A stretch of 64,000 bases of DNA from Streptomyces scabiei 87.22 (GCF_000091305.1 NC_013929.1:3162001-3226000); one strand, 5' to 3'; shown: positions 54,054 through 62,238, numbered from the stretch's first letter. Notes: generated by a model not told the origin, from the sequence alone. Numbers and translations: made by a program.

Positions 54054-56411
54054 TTATTCCAAAGCCTTGGCCTGGGCTCGCACTTGGGCAGCCTCGGTGC
54101 TGGCGTTGGCACGCGCGAAAGCGTCGGCGGCCCGAAGCCAGTGGATGCGGGCGTCGGTGAGGCGCCGGGCGTTCTCGTGAACGATCGCCAGGTTTTGGAG
54201 AGCCAGGGCAGCCCTGTACCAGTCCTCGAACTTGCCGAAGATTTCGGCGGCCGTACCGTACGCCTCGACCGCATCCTCCACCCGGCCTGCTTCTTCCATG
54301 GCGAGACCTAGGTTGTTGCACGCCCTGGCCTCACCGAGGCTGTCTCCGACGGCCTGGCACAGTTCGAGGGCTCGACTGTGCGCATCGATCGACTCATCCA
54401 CCCTCCTCGCCTCCCAATGGGCAAGACCCAGGTTGTTCCACGCAACAGCCTCGCGTTGTCGGTCCCCGGCGGCTTGATACAAATCTCGTGATCGGAGGAG
54501 CGCGTCGATCGCCTCGCTCTTGCGCTTTACCTCCGCCAGCGCCAAGCCGAGGTTGTTCCAGGCCATGGCCTCGCCAAGTGGGTATCCGGCGGAATGGAAC
54601 AACTCGCGGCAGCGCCCATGGGCATCAATCGACTCTCCTGCTTTACCCACTTCCTGCAGAGCAAGGCCTAGGCTCGTCCAGGCCCCCGCCTCACCGACCT
54701 GATCCCCAACCCGTTGTGCTGCCTTACGCGCTGCATCGGAAACAGTGATCCAGTCATCGAAGTACCGTCGCCAAGCCAGATACTCCCCCAGACACTCAGC
54801 CAGCCTCACTGCCACTTCCGCGAACCGGACCTCTCGCCCCCAGGACACAGCCGCCACCAAACCGGCCCGCTCACCATCACACCACTCCAGCGCCTCCTCA
54901 CGGTCCGCAAATCGATCCGGCTCCGCCTTTCCGGGCAACCACCGCAATCGCTCATCCGCATCCGACACCGTTCGGTGATACAGCCCCATCACTCGCTCGC
55001 GGGCCACCTCCCCTTCTTCCGACAACCCCGCATCGCCCGCCACCACACCCGCCCCGAACTCTCGCACCAAGTCGTGCAACCGCCACCACCCATGCCCACT
55101 CCCACGATCGACAAGGTGTGCCCGAGCGAGCGCGCGCAGCTCTGCCAGTGGTGGAGCCTTGACCCCTACCAGCGCGGCAACGACCTCGTCGCTCACCTCA
55201 GGCCCCGGTGCTAGGGCTAGCAGGCGCAGCAGCCGGGCCTGTCCGAGCGGCAAACGCCGATACGACAGGTCGAAGGCGGCACGGACGCTACGTTCCCCGT
55301 CGTCGAGTTGCGCCAGCCGATCACGCGATGCCGCAAGCTCATGGGTCAGTTCCGCGATCGTCATGCCCGGGTCCTCCACCAGCAGCGCGGCTGCGATCTG
55401 AAGTGCCAGCGGCAGGTGTCCGCAAAGCCTGGCGAGCCGTCCGGCCGCGTCGACGTCGTCCGCAACGCGGCTGTCCTCGGGCGAGGCGGTCCGTAGGGCG
55501 AGGTCGAGCAGCCCCCGAGCATGCTCCGGCGTGAGCTGGTCCAACGGTACAAGCCGAGCCCCGAGTTGCGTGAGCCGGTCTCGCGAAGTGACTAGAACCC
55601 GGTGCCGATCGTCGCCCGGCAGGAGCGCCCGTACCTGTTCCGGCGACGACGCGTTGTCCGCCAGCACCAGCACCGCCCCTCGCTCTCTCCCCCTCTCCGC
55701 GAGCACCGACCGATAGAGGCTCGCCCGGTCATCGGCCCTGACCGGAAGCTGCTCCGGTTGCACCCCCAGCGCCCGCAGCAACGACTGAAGCGCCTGATCA
55801 GCGGTGACCGGCTCCTCGTCGTACCCGTGCAGGTCGACGAAGAGCACTCCGCCCGGGAACCACCCCTGGCCACACGCCAGATGCGCGGTCTCGACGGCGA
55901 GCGCTGTCTTCCCGATGCCGCCCAGCCCGGACACGGCGCTGACCAGAACCGCCGCCGAGCCGCCGAGCGCCCGCAGCAGCTCGGCCGTCTCACCGTCCCG
56001 TCCGGTAAACCCACCTGGCCGCGGCGGCAGCGAGGCCAGGGCCTCCGGCGCGGCGGCGGCCCCACCGAACTCGATCACGACCTGAACCCCGATCGCCTCG
56101 CGGAGGAAGATCCCGCCCCGGAAGTCGCAGTGGTCCCCGCCGTACCAGGCTGCCCCACTTCCCGGCGCATGCCGCTCCATGGCCGCCGCCACGGCGCCCG
56201 CGACGGTCGGCTCGTCGGCGAGCAGGCCGGCCAATCGCTTGCCCCACTCACGTACGGCCTCCCGCCGTGCCGGCTCCCGCGCGGCCTCGGCGATTTCCAC
56301 GACCGACGCCCCGACCTCCAGCCCGAGCGACCGTGCCAGCGACTCCACCGCCCGGCGCCCGTCTTCCCCGCACGCACCCTCGAACAGAGCAGTCAGCAAC
56401 GCCGCCCTCAT
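54054..56411 (-). CDS. NB-ARC-TPR STAND ATPase, NLR 3, with in-frame N-terminal helical module
   Basis: About 785 residues. Residues 1-85 are a helical domain I do not recognise (LLTALFEGACGEDGRRAVES, EWGKRLAGLLADEPTV), a possible effector-associated domain. Then comes YGGDHCDFRGGIFLREAIGVQ (90-110), the motif shared with the two PNP genes, and the ATPase from 135: GGFTGRDGE, Walker A GLGGIGKTALAVETAH, Walker B AVLVLADNASSP, RVLVTSRDRL, LCGHLPLALQIAAALL. A winged helix (WRLHDLVREFGAG) and at least five 40-residue TPRs (AWNNLGLALAEVKRKSEAID and similar) follow. It shows the fused layout that the PNP-NLR pairs appear to reach by recoding. ATG 56411 chosen; the frame opens at 56555. Divergent from PNP gene 2. 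Confidence 0.88.
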   Translation of the reverse strand: MRAALLTALFEGACGEDGRRAVESLARSLGLEVGASVVEIAEAAREPARREAVREWGKRLAGLLADEPTVAGAVAAAMERHAPGSGAAWYGGDHCDFRGGIFLREAIGVQVVIEFGGAAAAPEALASLPPRPGGFTGRDGETAELLRALGGSAAVLVSAVSGLGGIGKTALAVETAHLACGQGWFPGGVLFVDLHGYDEEPVTADQALQSLLRALGVQPEQLPVRADDRASLYRSVLAERGRERGAVLVLADNASSPEQVRALLPGDDRHRVLVTSRDRLTQLGARLVPLDQLTPEHARGLLDLALRTASPEDSRVADDVDAAGRLARLCGHLPLALQIAAALLVEDPGMTIAELTHELAASRDRLAQLDDGERSVRAAFDLSYRRLPLGQARLLRLLALAPGPEVSDEVVAALVGVKAPPLAELRALARAHLVDRGSGHGWWRLHDLVREFGAGVVAGDAGLSEEGEVARERVMGLYHRTVSDADERLRWLPGKAEPDRFADREEALEWCDGERAGLVAAVSWGREVRFAEVAVRLAECLGEYLAWRRYFDDWITVSDAARKAAQRVGDQVGEAGAWTSLGLALQEVGKAGESIDAHGRCRELFHSAGYPLGEAMAWNNLGLALAEVKRKSEAIDALLRSRDLYQAAGDRQREAVAWNNLGLAHWEARRVDESIDAHSRALELCQAVGDSLGEARACNNLGLAMEEAGRVEDAVEAYGTAAEIFGKFEDWYRAALALQNLAIVHENARRLTDARIHWLRAADAFARANASTEAAQVRAQAKALE

Positions 56412-56513
56412 GTGCCCGTGGACCCCCGTTCCGCACCGTGAGAGACAAAGGTAGCTTCGACGGCAGACCCGGCCGCCCACCACGCCGGAGCCAACTGGCG
56501 GCCCTTGTAGCAG

Positions 56514-56537
56514 ACTTGGCAGTACCGTGGACAGGTG
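56514..56537 (+). promoter_or_regulatory. Leaderless promoter of PNP gene 2
   Basis: ACTTGG, two bases, GTACC, eight bases, GTG: identical spacing to the element before PNP gene 1. The -10-like hexamer is TACCGT, ending six bases before GTG 56535. TGTA a few bases further upstream is also shared. There is no ribosome site, so a leaderless message is likely. Confidence 0.6.
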
Positions 56538-57407
56538 ACCAAACCTGACACACACCCCGTATCAGTCGTCGTCCTCACCGCGCTCCCGGTCGAGTACGCC
56601 GCCGTACGCGGCCTTCTGACGGACCTGGAGCCCGAAGAACAGGTCCACGAGGACGGCGCCCGGGTCGAGGTGGGCCGGATCGAGGGCACTTCCTGGACCG
56701 TCGCGATCTCCGAGCTGGGCGAGGGCGCGGTGCACGCCGCCGCGCGCGCCACCCAGATCGTCGGCTGGCTCCGCCCCGAGGTGCTGCTCTTCGTGGGGGT
56801 CGCAGGCGGGCTCAAGGACGACATCGAGATCGGTGACGTGGTGGTCGGCACGAAGGTGTACGGCATCCACGGCGGCAAGCAGACCACCAAGGGGTTCCAG
56901 GCCCGGCCCGAGGTCTGGCACGGGTCGGGCCGACTGGTGCCGGCCGCGCGTTCCGCGCTACGCGATCTGCCGGACGTACGGGGTCACCTGAAGCCGATCG
57001 CGTGCGGTGACGTCGTCCTGGCCGACGACAGGTCCGCGCTCGCCGAGCACATCCGCCACCACTACAACGATGCCTGCGCGATCGAGATGGAGGGCTCGGG
57101 CGCGGCCCACGCGGCCCATCTCAACGGCCAGTTGGACGCTCTGGTCGTCCGGGGCATCAGCGACCGCGCCAACCGCCAAAAGCACAAGGCGGATGCCTCG
57201 GGTTCACAGGAGTTGGCCTCCAAGCAGGCCGCGGCCGTGGCAATGGCGGTCCTCCGTAAACACCGGCCGCGCGGCGACGGTTCCTCCGGCTCCCAGGAGG
57301 GACCCTTACGCGGCAACGAAGGCGGAGCCACTTACGGCGGCGATCACATCGACTTCCGAGGGGGAACCTTCTACAGGCCCGTCACCGGCAAGTCGGACGG
57401 ACGGTAG
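56535..57407 (+). CDS. PNP/MTAN-fold nucleosidase-like protein, N-terminal module of NLR 2
   Basis: 290 residues, paralog of the gene at 47920 and of equal length. Fold marks: VVVLTALPVEYAAVRG, LFVGVAGGLKDDIEIGDVVVGTKVYGIHGG, active-site IEMEGSG and Asp in GISDRAN. The tail carries GGDHIDFRGGTFYRP (268-282). The frame ends CGG-TAG-C at 57402-57408 and the NLR continues in the +1 register. A rare TTA leucine codon at 57306 lies shortly before that site, so translation should need the BldA tRNA. Expected to act as the output domain of the NLR; reaction and target inferred only from the fold. Leaderless start at GTG 56535. Confidence 0.87.
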   Translation: MTKPDTHPVSVVVLTALPVEYAAVRGLLTDLEPEEQVHEDGARVEVGRIEGTSWTVAISELGEGAVHAAARATQIVGWLRPEVLLFVGVAGGLKDDIEIGDVVVGTKVYGIHGGKQTTKGFQARPEVWHGSGRLVPAARSALRDLPDVRGHLKPIACGDVVLADDRSALAEHIRHHYNDACAIEMEGSGAAHAAHLNGQLDALVVRGISDRANRQKHKADASGSQELASKQAAAVAMAVLRKHRPRGDGSSGSQEGPLRGNEGGATYGGDHIDFRGGTFYRPVTGKSDGR

Positions 57408-57408
57408 C
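57402..57408 (+). other. Candidate +1 recoding site, PNP-NLR pair 2
   Basis: CGG-TAG-C ends the PNP frame; skipping the T gives AGC and enters the NLR frame. A G-rich GGACGG precedes it, a weaker SD-like tract than in pair 1. In the NLR frame no ATG, GTG or TTG lies between 57200 and the ATPase domain; a CTG at 57418 is the only alternative start near the junction. Confidence 0.5.
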
Positions 57409-59499
57409 GCGGAGAACCTGCCGCAGGGCCAGGGACCGGTCCACGGCCCGGTCCCGGTCGCGACCACCACCCTCCGGGCCCGCTCACCCGGCTTCATCGG
57501 CCGCGAGGCGGACCTGGCCCGCCTGCTCCCCCGCCTCGGCCCCTCCTCGGACGAGGGCACACCGCTCCTCATCTCGGCCGTCACCGGCATGGGCGGCATC
57601 GGCAAGACGGCCCTCGTGGTAGAGGCTGCGCACCGGGCATGGGCCAAGAGCTGGTTCCCCGGCGGCTTCCTCTTCGTCGATCTGCGCGGTTACGACGACA
57701 ACCCGGTCACAGCGGACCAGGGCGTCCTGGCCCTGCTGGACGCGATGGGGGTACGGGGGACGGACCTCCCACCGACGGCAGCACGCCAGTACGACGCCTA
57801 CCGCGCGCTCCTCACCGAGCGGCGAGATCGCACACTGCTAATCCTGGACAACGCCTCCGACCCGTCCCAGTACCTCCCTCTCCTCCCCGGCACTGACCAC
57901 CACCGGGTGGTGATCACGTCGCGAGACCGCCCGGACTCCCTCCCGATACGCGTCATCGACCTTGAGACGCTGGACCCGGACGAGTCCGTCGCGCTCATCA
58001 CTCACGCGCTGCACTACGCCGACGAACGCGACGACCGGCCCTCCCGTGAACCGAGTGTCCTACGCGAACTCGTCGCTCTCTGCGGCCACTTGCCCCTGGC
58101 TCTCCAGATTGCCGCCGCGATGTTACGACGACGCCGTCACCGGCAGATCGCATCATTGTTGGAGGACATCCGAGAAACCGGAGACCCCACGGCCACGCTG
58201 GACAGCGGCAGCCCTGGCACCGACCTGCACAGCCAGTCACTGGCCCTCCGGCCGGTGCTGGAGACCTCCTACCGCCGGCTGCCGCCGGACCAGGCCCGGT
58301 TGCTGCGGCTGCTGTGCCTGGCTCCGGGCGCGGATACCGGGACGGAGGCGGTGGCCGCCATGACAGCTCTGGACAAGAAGACAGCCTCGTCCCTGCTGGA
58401 GAGTTTGGCTGCTGCGTACCTGGTCACGCCAGTCCGGGGCGATCAGGGGACAGCTGCCGTGTTGCGGTGGCGGTTGCATGACCTGGTGCGGGTGTTCGGG
58501 GTGGGAGTAGTGGCGGGGGATGCGGGGCTGTGGGAGGAGGGGAAGGTGGCGCAGGAGCGGCTGCTGATGTTCTACAACGAGTGGGCGACTGCCGCTGATG
58601 AGCGGTTGCAATGGTGGCCCGGGAGAGCGGAGCCGGAGCGGTTCGCGGACCGGAGGGAGGCGTTGGCCTGGTTTGACCAGGAGCGGGCGGGACTGGTGGA
58701 GGCAGCGCTCTGGGCGCGGGAGGAAAGGTTCGCGAGTACAGCGATACGGCTGGCCGACTGTCTGCCCGATTATCTCGACTGGCGGCGGTACTTCGACGAC
58801 AAGATCGCGGTCACACGTGCCGCACAGGAGGCAGCGCACCGCGCCGGGGACAGTCTCAACGAGGCTGTCGCATGGAACAACCACGGCACCGCCCTGCGGG
58901 ATGCGGATCGAGTGGAGGAGGCGATCGACGCCCTTACCCACGCCCGCGACCTGCACCAGAACAGGAGAGACCCCCGACGCGAGGCCGACACTTGGAACAA
59001 TCTCGGCCTTGCCCTACGAGACGCGGGGCAAATCGCGGAGGCGATCGACGCCCTTACCCACGCCCGCGACCTGCACCAGAGCACCGAGAACCGCCGCGGC
59101 GAGGCCACGGCGTGGAACAACATCGGCGCCGCCCTGCAGGAAGCGGGTCGGATGGAGGAGGCGATCGACGCCCACATCCGCGCCCGCGACCTGCACCAGA
59201 GCACCGAGAACCGCCGCGGCGAGGCCATGGCGTGGAACAACATCGGCGCCGCCTTGGGAAAGTCGGGCCAACCGGAGGAGGCCATCACAGCATTCGGTAA
59301 AGATCTGGAGATCTGCCGCGAGCTCGAGGACTGGTACGGGGTAGGCCAAAGCCTAGGCAACCTGGCCCTAGCCCTCCTAGCCGCCCACCGTCCCGCCGAA
59401 GCCCGGGCCCACTGGCTCCGAGCCTGCGACGCCTACACCCGGGCCAACGCCCCCGCCGAAGCCACCCAAGCCCGCGCCCGGGCCAGTGTATCGGGCTGA
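57406..59499 (+). CDS. NB-ARC-TPR STAND ATPase, NLR 2 (no own start codon seen)
   Basis: About 697 residues from the PNP stop to TGA 59499. Linker, then SPGFIGREADLARLLP, Walker A GMGGIGKTALVVEAAH, Walker B TLLILDNASDP, VVITSRDRPDSL, LCGHLPLALQIAAAML, winged helix WRLHDLVRVFGVG, then 40-residue TPRs. Three consecutive TPR units are almost identical at DNA level (period 120 bases, 58921-59277). A TTA codon is at 58123. The last 67 bases overlap the convergent gene at 59433. The frame is open back to 57007 but antiphase to PNP; no start fits, so +1 continuation from PNP is favoured. Ligand unknown. Confidence 0.82.
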   Translation, partial: SAENLPQGQGPVHGPVPVATTTLRARSPGFIGREADLARLLPRLGPSSDEGTPLLISAVTGMGGIGKTALVVEAAHRAWAKSWFPGGFLFVDLRGYDDNPVTADQGVLALLDAMGVRGTDLPPTAARQYDAYRALLTERRDRTLLILDNASDPSQYLPLLPGTDHHRVVITSRDRPDSLPIRVIDLETLDPDESVALITHALHYADERDDRPSREPSVLRELVALCGHLPLALQIAAAMLRRRRHRQIASLLEDIRETGDPTATLDSGSPGTDLHSQSLALRPVLETSYRRLPPDQARLLRLLCLAPGADTGTEAVAAMTALDKKTASSLLESLAAAYLVTPVRGDQGTAAVLRWRLHDLVRVFGVGVVAGDAGLWEEGKVAQERLLMFYNEWATAADERLQWWPGRAEPERFADRREALAWFDQERAGLVEAALWAREERFASTAIRLADCLPDYLDWRRYFDDKIAVTRAAQEAAHRAGDSLNEAVAWNNHGTALRDADRVEEAIDALTHARDLHQNRRDPRREADTWNNLGLALRDAGQIAEAIDALTHARDLHQSTENRRGEATAWNNIGAALQEAGRMEEAIDAHIRARDLHQSTENRRGEAMAWNNIGAALGKSGQPEEAITAFGKDLEICRELEDWYGVGQSLGNLALALLAAHRPAEARAHWLRACDAYTRANAPAEATQARARASVSG
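58918..59277 (+). repeat. Tandem 120-base TPR-coding repeats in NLR 2
   Basis: Units starting at 58921, 59041 and 59161 share long identical stretches (for example GCGATCGACGCCC, then GCCCGCGACCTGCACCAG in all three; AGCACCGAGAACCGCCG in two). Each unit codes one 40-residue TPR. Near-identity at synonymous sites shows recent duplication or conversion of the sensor region. Confidence 0.85.
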
Positions 59500-59999
59500 G
59501 CCACCCTCTGACCCGGTCCAAGGCCCCGGCCCGGCAGCATCGCCCAGCGAAACTGATACTCCAGCACGCCGGCCCGGAACGGCTCCACCCCCACCACGCG
59601 CCGCACCCGCACCGGCTCGATCAGGATCATCAGCCGCCGCTCCCCGGGCAGCAGCCACGGATAGCGCTCCTCCCCGATGTACTTCCGGGTGAGCCGGTCC
59701 ATGGCGCGCAGGGCGTCGTCCCCCTCGACGAACCGCGCCACCCGCCCCCGGATCTCGGCCCGGTCGTAGGGGTTGCCGGTGTCGTGATGGGACAGGGACA
59801 CCTGCGGATTGCGGCGCAGGTTCTCCTCCTTCACCCGCCCCACGGAGGTGTTGACCATGACGTACTCGGTGTCGCCGACGGCCTCGATGTCCACCCACAT
59901 GGGTGATACCTGAGGCGCGCCGTCCGGTCCGACCGTCGCCAAGTGCCAGAAATTCGGCGCCAGTAGGCGCTCGCGTATGTGTCCGTCCAGCGGTGTCAT
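59433..59999 (-). CDS. PPOX-class flavin/F420-dependent oxidoreductase
   Basis: 188 residues of the pyridoxamine 5'-phosphate oxidase-like split barrel (HLATVGPDGAPQVSPMWVDIE, VGRVKEENLRRNPQVSLSHHD, GRVARFVEGDDALRAMDRLTRKYIG). Members in actinobacteria bind F420 or FMN and reduce small substrates; the actual reaction is not predictable. The C-terminal 22 residues are encoded opposite the end of NLR 2 (67-base convergent overlap). ATG 59999 has TAGGGATG upstream. Diverges from the regulator at 60107. Confidence 0.85.
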   Translation of the reverse strand: MTPLDGHIRERLLAPNFWHLATVGPDGAPQVSPMWVDIEAVGDTEYVMVNTSVGRVKEENLRRNPQVSLSHHDTGNPYDRAEIRGRVARFVEGDDALRAMDRLTRKYIGEERYPWLLPGERRLMILIEPVRVRRVVGVEPFRAGVLEYQFRWAMLPGRGLGPGQRVAQPDTLARARAWVASAGALARV

Positions 60000-60070
60000 G
60001 CGGCATCCCTACCCACGCCGCCCGTACCGCCACAAGGCTCCCACCATCCGTGAGTGTGGCCGAACAGTCC

Positions 60071-60109
60071 GTAGTCAGCGCCGTCCCGCGGTCCTACGGT
60101 GTCCGCGTG
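60071..60109 (+). promoter_or_regulatory. Leaderless promoter of the double-HTH gene
   Basis: TAGTCA and TACGGT (60095-60100) are separated by 17 bases and fit a sigma-70-type pair. The GTG start at 60107 is seven bases after the -10, so transcription should begin at or near the start codon. No ribosome site is present. Confidence 0.6.
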
Positions 60110-60886
60110 CACCGACGCTCAGCCCATGAACACGGACCCGAACAGCCGCTCCCGCAGCCGCACTCGGACCCCCGGCCCACCGACGCCCCCGCCCCGCCCT
60201 TCGACGCCCCCGCCGCCCGCAGCCTCCGTATCGCTCTCGGGATGGGGCCCGAGCACGTCGCGTACGGCATGCGCTCCTCGTACGGGCTGCTCCATGTCAC
60301 CCCCGACCTGGTCGCCGCCTGGGAGGGCGGCGGCGTCCCGCCCACCGGGCCCGAACTCACCGCGCTGGCGGGGGTGTTGTGGTGCTCGACGGCCGAACTC
60401 ATCGGCACGCCCCGGACTTTGCGCGAGCACCGCACGGCCCGGGGCCTCGCCGCCGAGGACGTGGCCCGCGCGGCCGGGCTCGAACTCTCCGCGTATGTAC
60501 GGACGGAGGAGAGTGAGGAGTGGCACGGCACGGACCGTCAGGCCGCCGCCCTCGGGGTCGCGCTCGACCTCTCGATCCCCGAACTCGTCATCGCCCTGGG
60601 CTTGGAGGGCCGCCTCAGGGAACTCCTCCACGACGCGGTGACCACTCGCTGGCCGGCGCATGTGCGGCCGGCCGCCAGGCTGTTGTCCTTCGACCGGCAC
60701 CTCGACCGGCATCTCCTGGAGGACGTCCTGCGGGAGATGCACACCGAGTACCAGAACCTGGTGGCCGCCACCCTCACCTGGGCCAACGGCACCGCCGCCA
60801 CCGACTCGGGCGACGCGGGCCGTGACTATCTGGACCAGATCCTGGGCCACTTCTGGGCACTCGTCCGGAGAACGGCGGCCCGCTGA
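60107..60886 (+). CDS. Double helix-turn-helix DNA-binding protein
   Basis: About 259 residues. A Pro-rich leader (1-35) precedes two related helical segments, about 38-105 (LRIALGMGPEHVAYGMRSSY to CSTAELIGTP) and 106-170 (LREHRTARGLAAEDVARAAG to LSIPELVIALG), both XRE-like in layout. The C-terminal third (RLLSFDRHLDRHLLEDVLREM) is helical. It is probably a regulator; targets unknown, and there is no operon partner. It converges on pfkA. GTG 60107 fits the leaderless promoter; longer in-frame starts upstream are antisense to the PPOX gene. Confidence 0.75.
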   Translation: MHRRSAHEHGPEQPLPQPHSDPRPTDAPAPPFDAPAARSLRIALGMGPEHVAYGMRSSYGLLHVTPDLVAAWEGGGVPPTGPELTALAGVLWCSTAELIGTPRTLREHRTARGLAAEDVARAAGLELSAYVRTEESEEWHGTDRQAAALGVALDLSIPELVIALGLEGRLRELLHDAVTTRWPAHVRPAARLLSFDRHLDRHLLEDVLREMHTEYQNLVAATLTWANGTAATDSGDAGRDYLDQILGHFWALVRRTAAR

Positions 60887-60934
60887 AGGGGCCGGACGGA
60901 CCCCTCCCCGGCGACCGGTCCGGAACCAACCGGT

Positions 60935-61960
60935 CTAGAACACCGACTCCGCCTCGTCCATGCGGTCCTTGGGCACCGTCTTCAGCTCGGTCACCGCCTC
61001 CGCCAGCGGCACCATCACCACGTCGGTGCCGCGCAGGGCGGTCATCCGGCCGTAGTCGCCGCGGTGCGCGGCCTCCACCGCGTGCCAGCCGAAGCGTGTG
61101 GCGAGCACCCTGTCGTAGGCGGTCGGGGTGCCGCCCCGCTGGATGTGGCCGAGGATGACGGGCTTGGCCTCCTTGCCGAGGCGCCGCTCCAGTTCGTAGG
61201 CGAGCGCGGCACCGATGCCCTGGAAGCGCTCGTGCCCGAACTGGTCGATCTCGCCGTGGCCGTAGTCCATCGAGCCCTCGGCGGGGTGGGCGCCCTCCGC
61301 GACACAGATGACCGCGAACTTCTTGCCGCGCGCGAAGCGCTCCTCGACCATCTTCACCAGGTCGGCCGGGTCGAAGGCGCGCTCGGGCAGGCAGATGCCG
61401 TGCGCGCCCGCCGCCATCCCGGACTCCAGCGCGATCCAGCCCGCGTGCCGGCCCATGACCTCGACCACCATCACACGCTGGTGGGACTCGGCGGTGGTCT
61501 TCAGGCGGTCCATCGCCTCCGTGGCGACCCCGACCGCCGTGTCGAAGCCGAAGGTGCGGTCCGTCGAGGAGATGTCGTTGTCGATGGTCTTCGGGACGCC
61601 GACCACCGGCAGGCCCGCGTCCGACAGCATCCGCGCGGCCGTCAGCGTGCCCTCGCCGCCGATCGGGATCAGTACGTCGATACCGAACCGGTGTGCCATG
61701 TCCTGCGCGCTCTCGCACGCCTCGCGGAGGCGGTCGCGCTGGAGGCGGGAGGAGCCGAGCATGGTGCCGCCGCGGGCGAGGATGCCGCTGACGGACTCCA
61801 GGTCGAGGGTGCGGTAGCGGCCGTCGAGCAGTCCGGCGTAGCCGTCCTCGAAGCCGATGACCTCGTCGCCGTACTGGGCGACCGCTCGGTGCACGACCGA
61901 CCGGATCACTGCGTTCAGGCCCGGACAGTCGCCGCCTGCGGTGAGAACTCCGATACGCAT
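60935..61960 (-). CDS. pfkA: 6-phosphofructokinase PfkA
   Basis: 341 residues, the length of actinobacterial ATP-type enzymes. It phosphorylates fructose-6-phosphate in glycolysis. Motifs: GVLTAGGDCPGLNAVIRSV (nucleotide loop), GGEGTLTAARML, VPKTIDNDI with the catalytic Asp, and VEVMGRHAGWIALES for substrate binding. ATG 61960 has AGGAGA nine bases upstream. Divergent from pta, so the 278-base gap between them holds both promoters. Streptomyces carry several pfkA copies; by context I believe this corresponds to the copy next to pta-ackA. Confidence 0.95.
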   Translation of the reverse strand: MRIGVLTAGGDCPGLNAVIRSVVHRAVAQYGDEVIGFEDGYAGLLDGRYRTLDLESVSGILARGGTMLGSSRLQRDRLREACESAQDMAHRFGIDVLIPIGGEGTLTAARMLSDAGLPVVGVPKTIDNDISSTDRTFGFDTAVGVATEAMDRLKTTAESHQRVMVVEVMGRHAGWIALESGMAAGAHGICLPERAFDPADLVKMVEERFARGKKFAVICVAEGAHPAEGSMDYGHGEIDQFGHERFQGIGAALAYELERRLGKEAKPVILGHIQRGGTPTAYDRVLATRFGWHAVEAAHRGDYGRMTALRGTDVVMVPLAEAVTELKTVPKDRMDEAESVF

Positions 61961-62238
61961 CGTGCTGTGTCTCCTGATCGTCCTGATCGTCCTGCTCGGT
62001 ACTGGTACTGATGAGCCAGTCCGATTGTTTCACGGCTCCCAGGGGGTCGCCGCGCCCGACCGCCGCCGCCCGGCACCCCCGCGCGGACCACTCCGGGCTG
62101 ATGGGCGCCTTATCCATGGTCAAGGGTATTGTCAAGAGGGTTTCCGTCCGCCACGGCGGTGATTTTCACCCCTGCCGGCCGAGCCCCCGCCAACCGCACC
62201 ACACGTCCTACACGTCCCACGAGAAACGGAGAGCACAC

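Noticed and set aside
58918..59277. Non-coding tandem repeat
   Set aside because: The 120-base period keeps frame and codes for TPR units within NLR 2.
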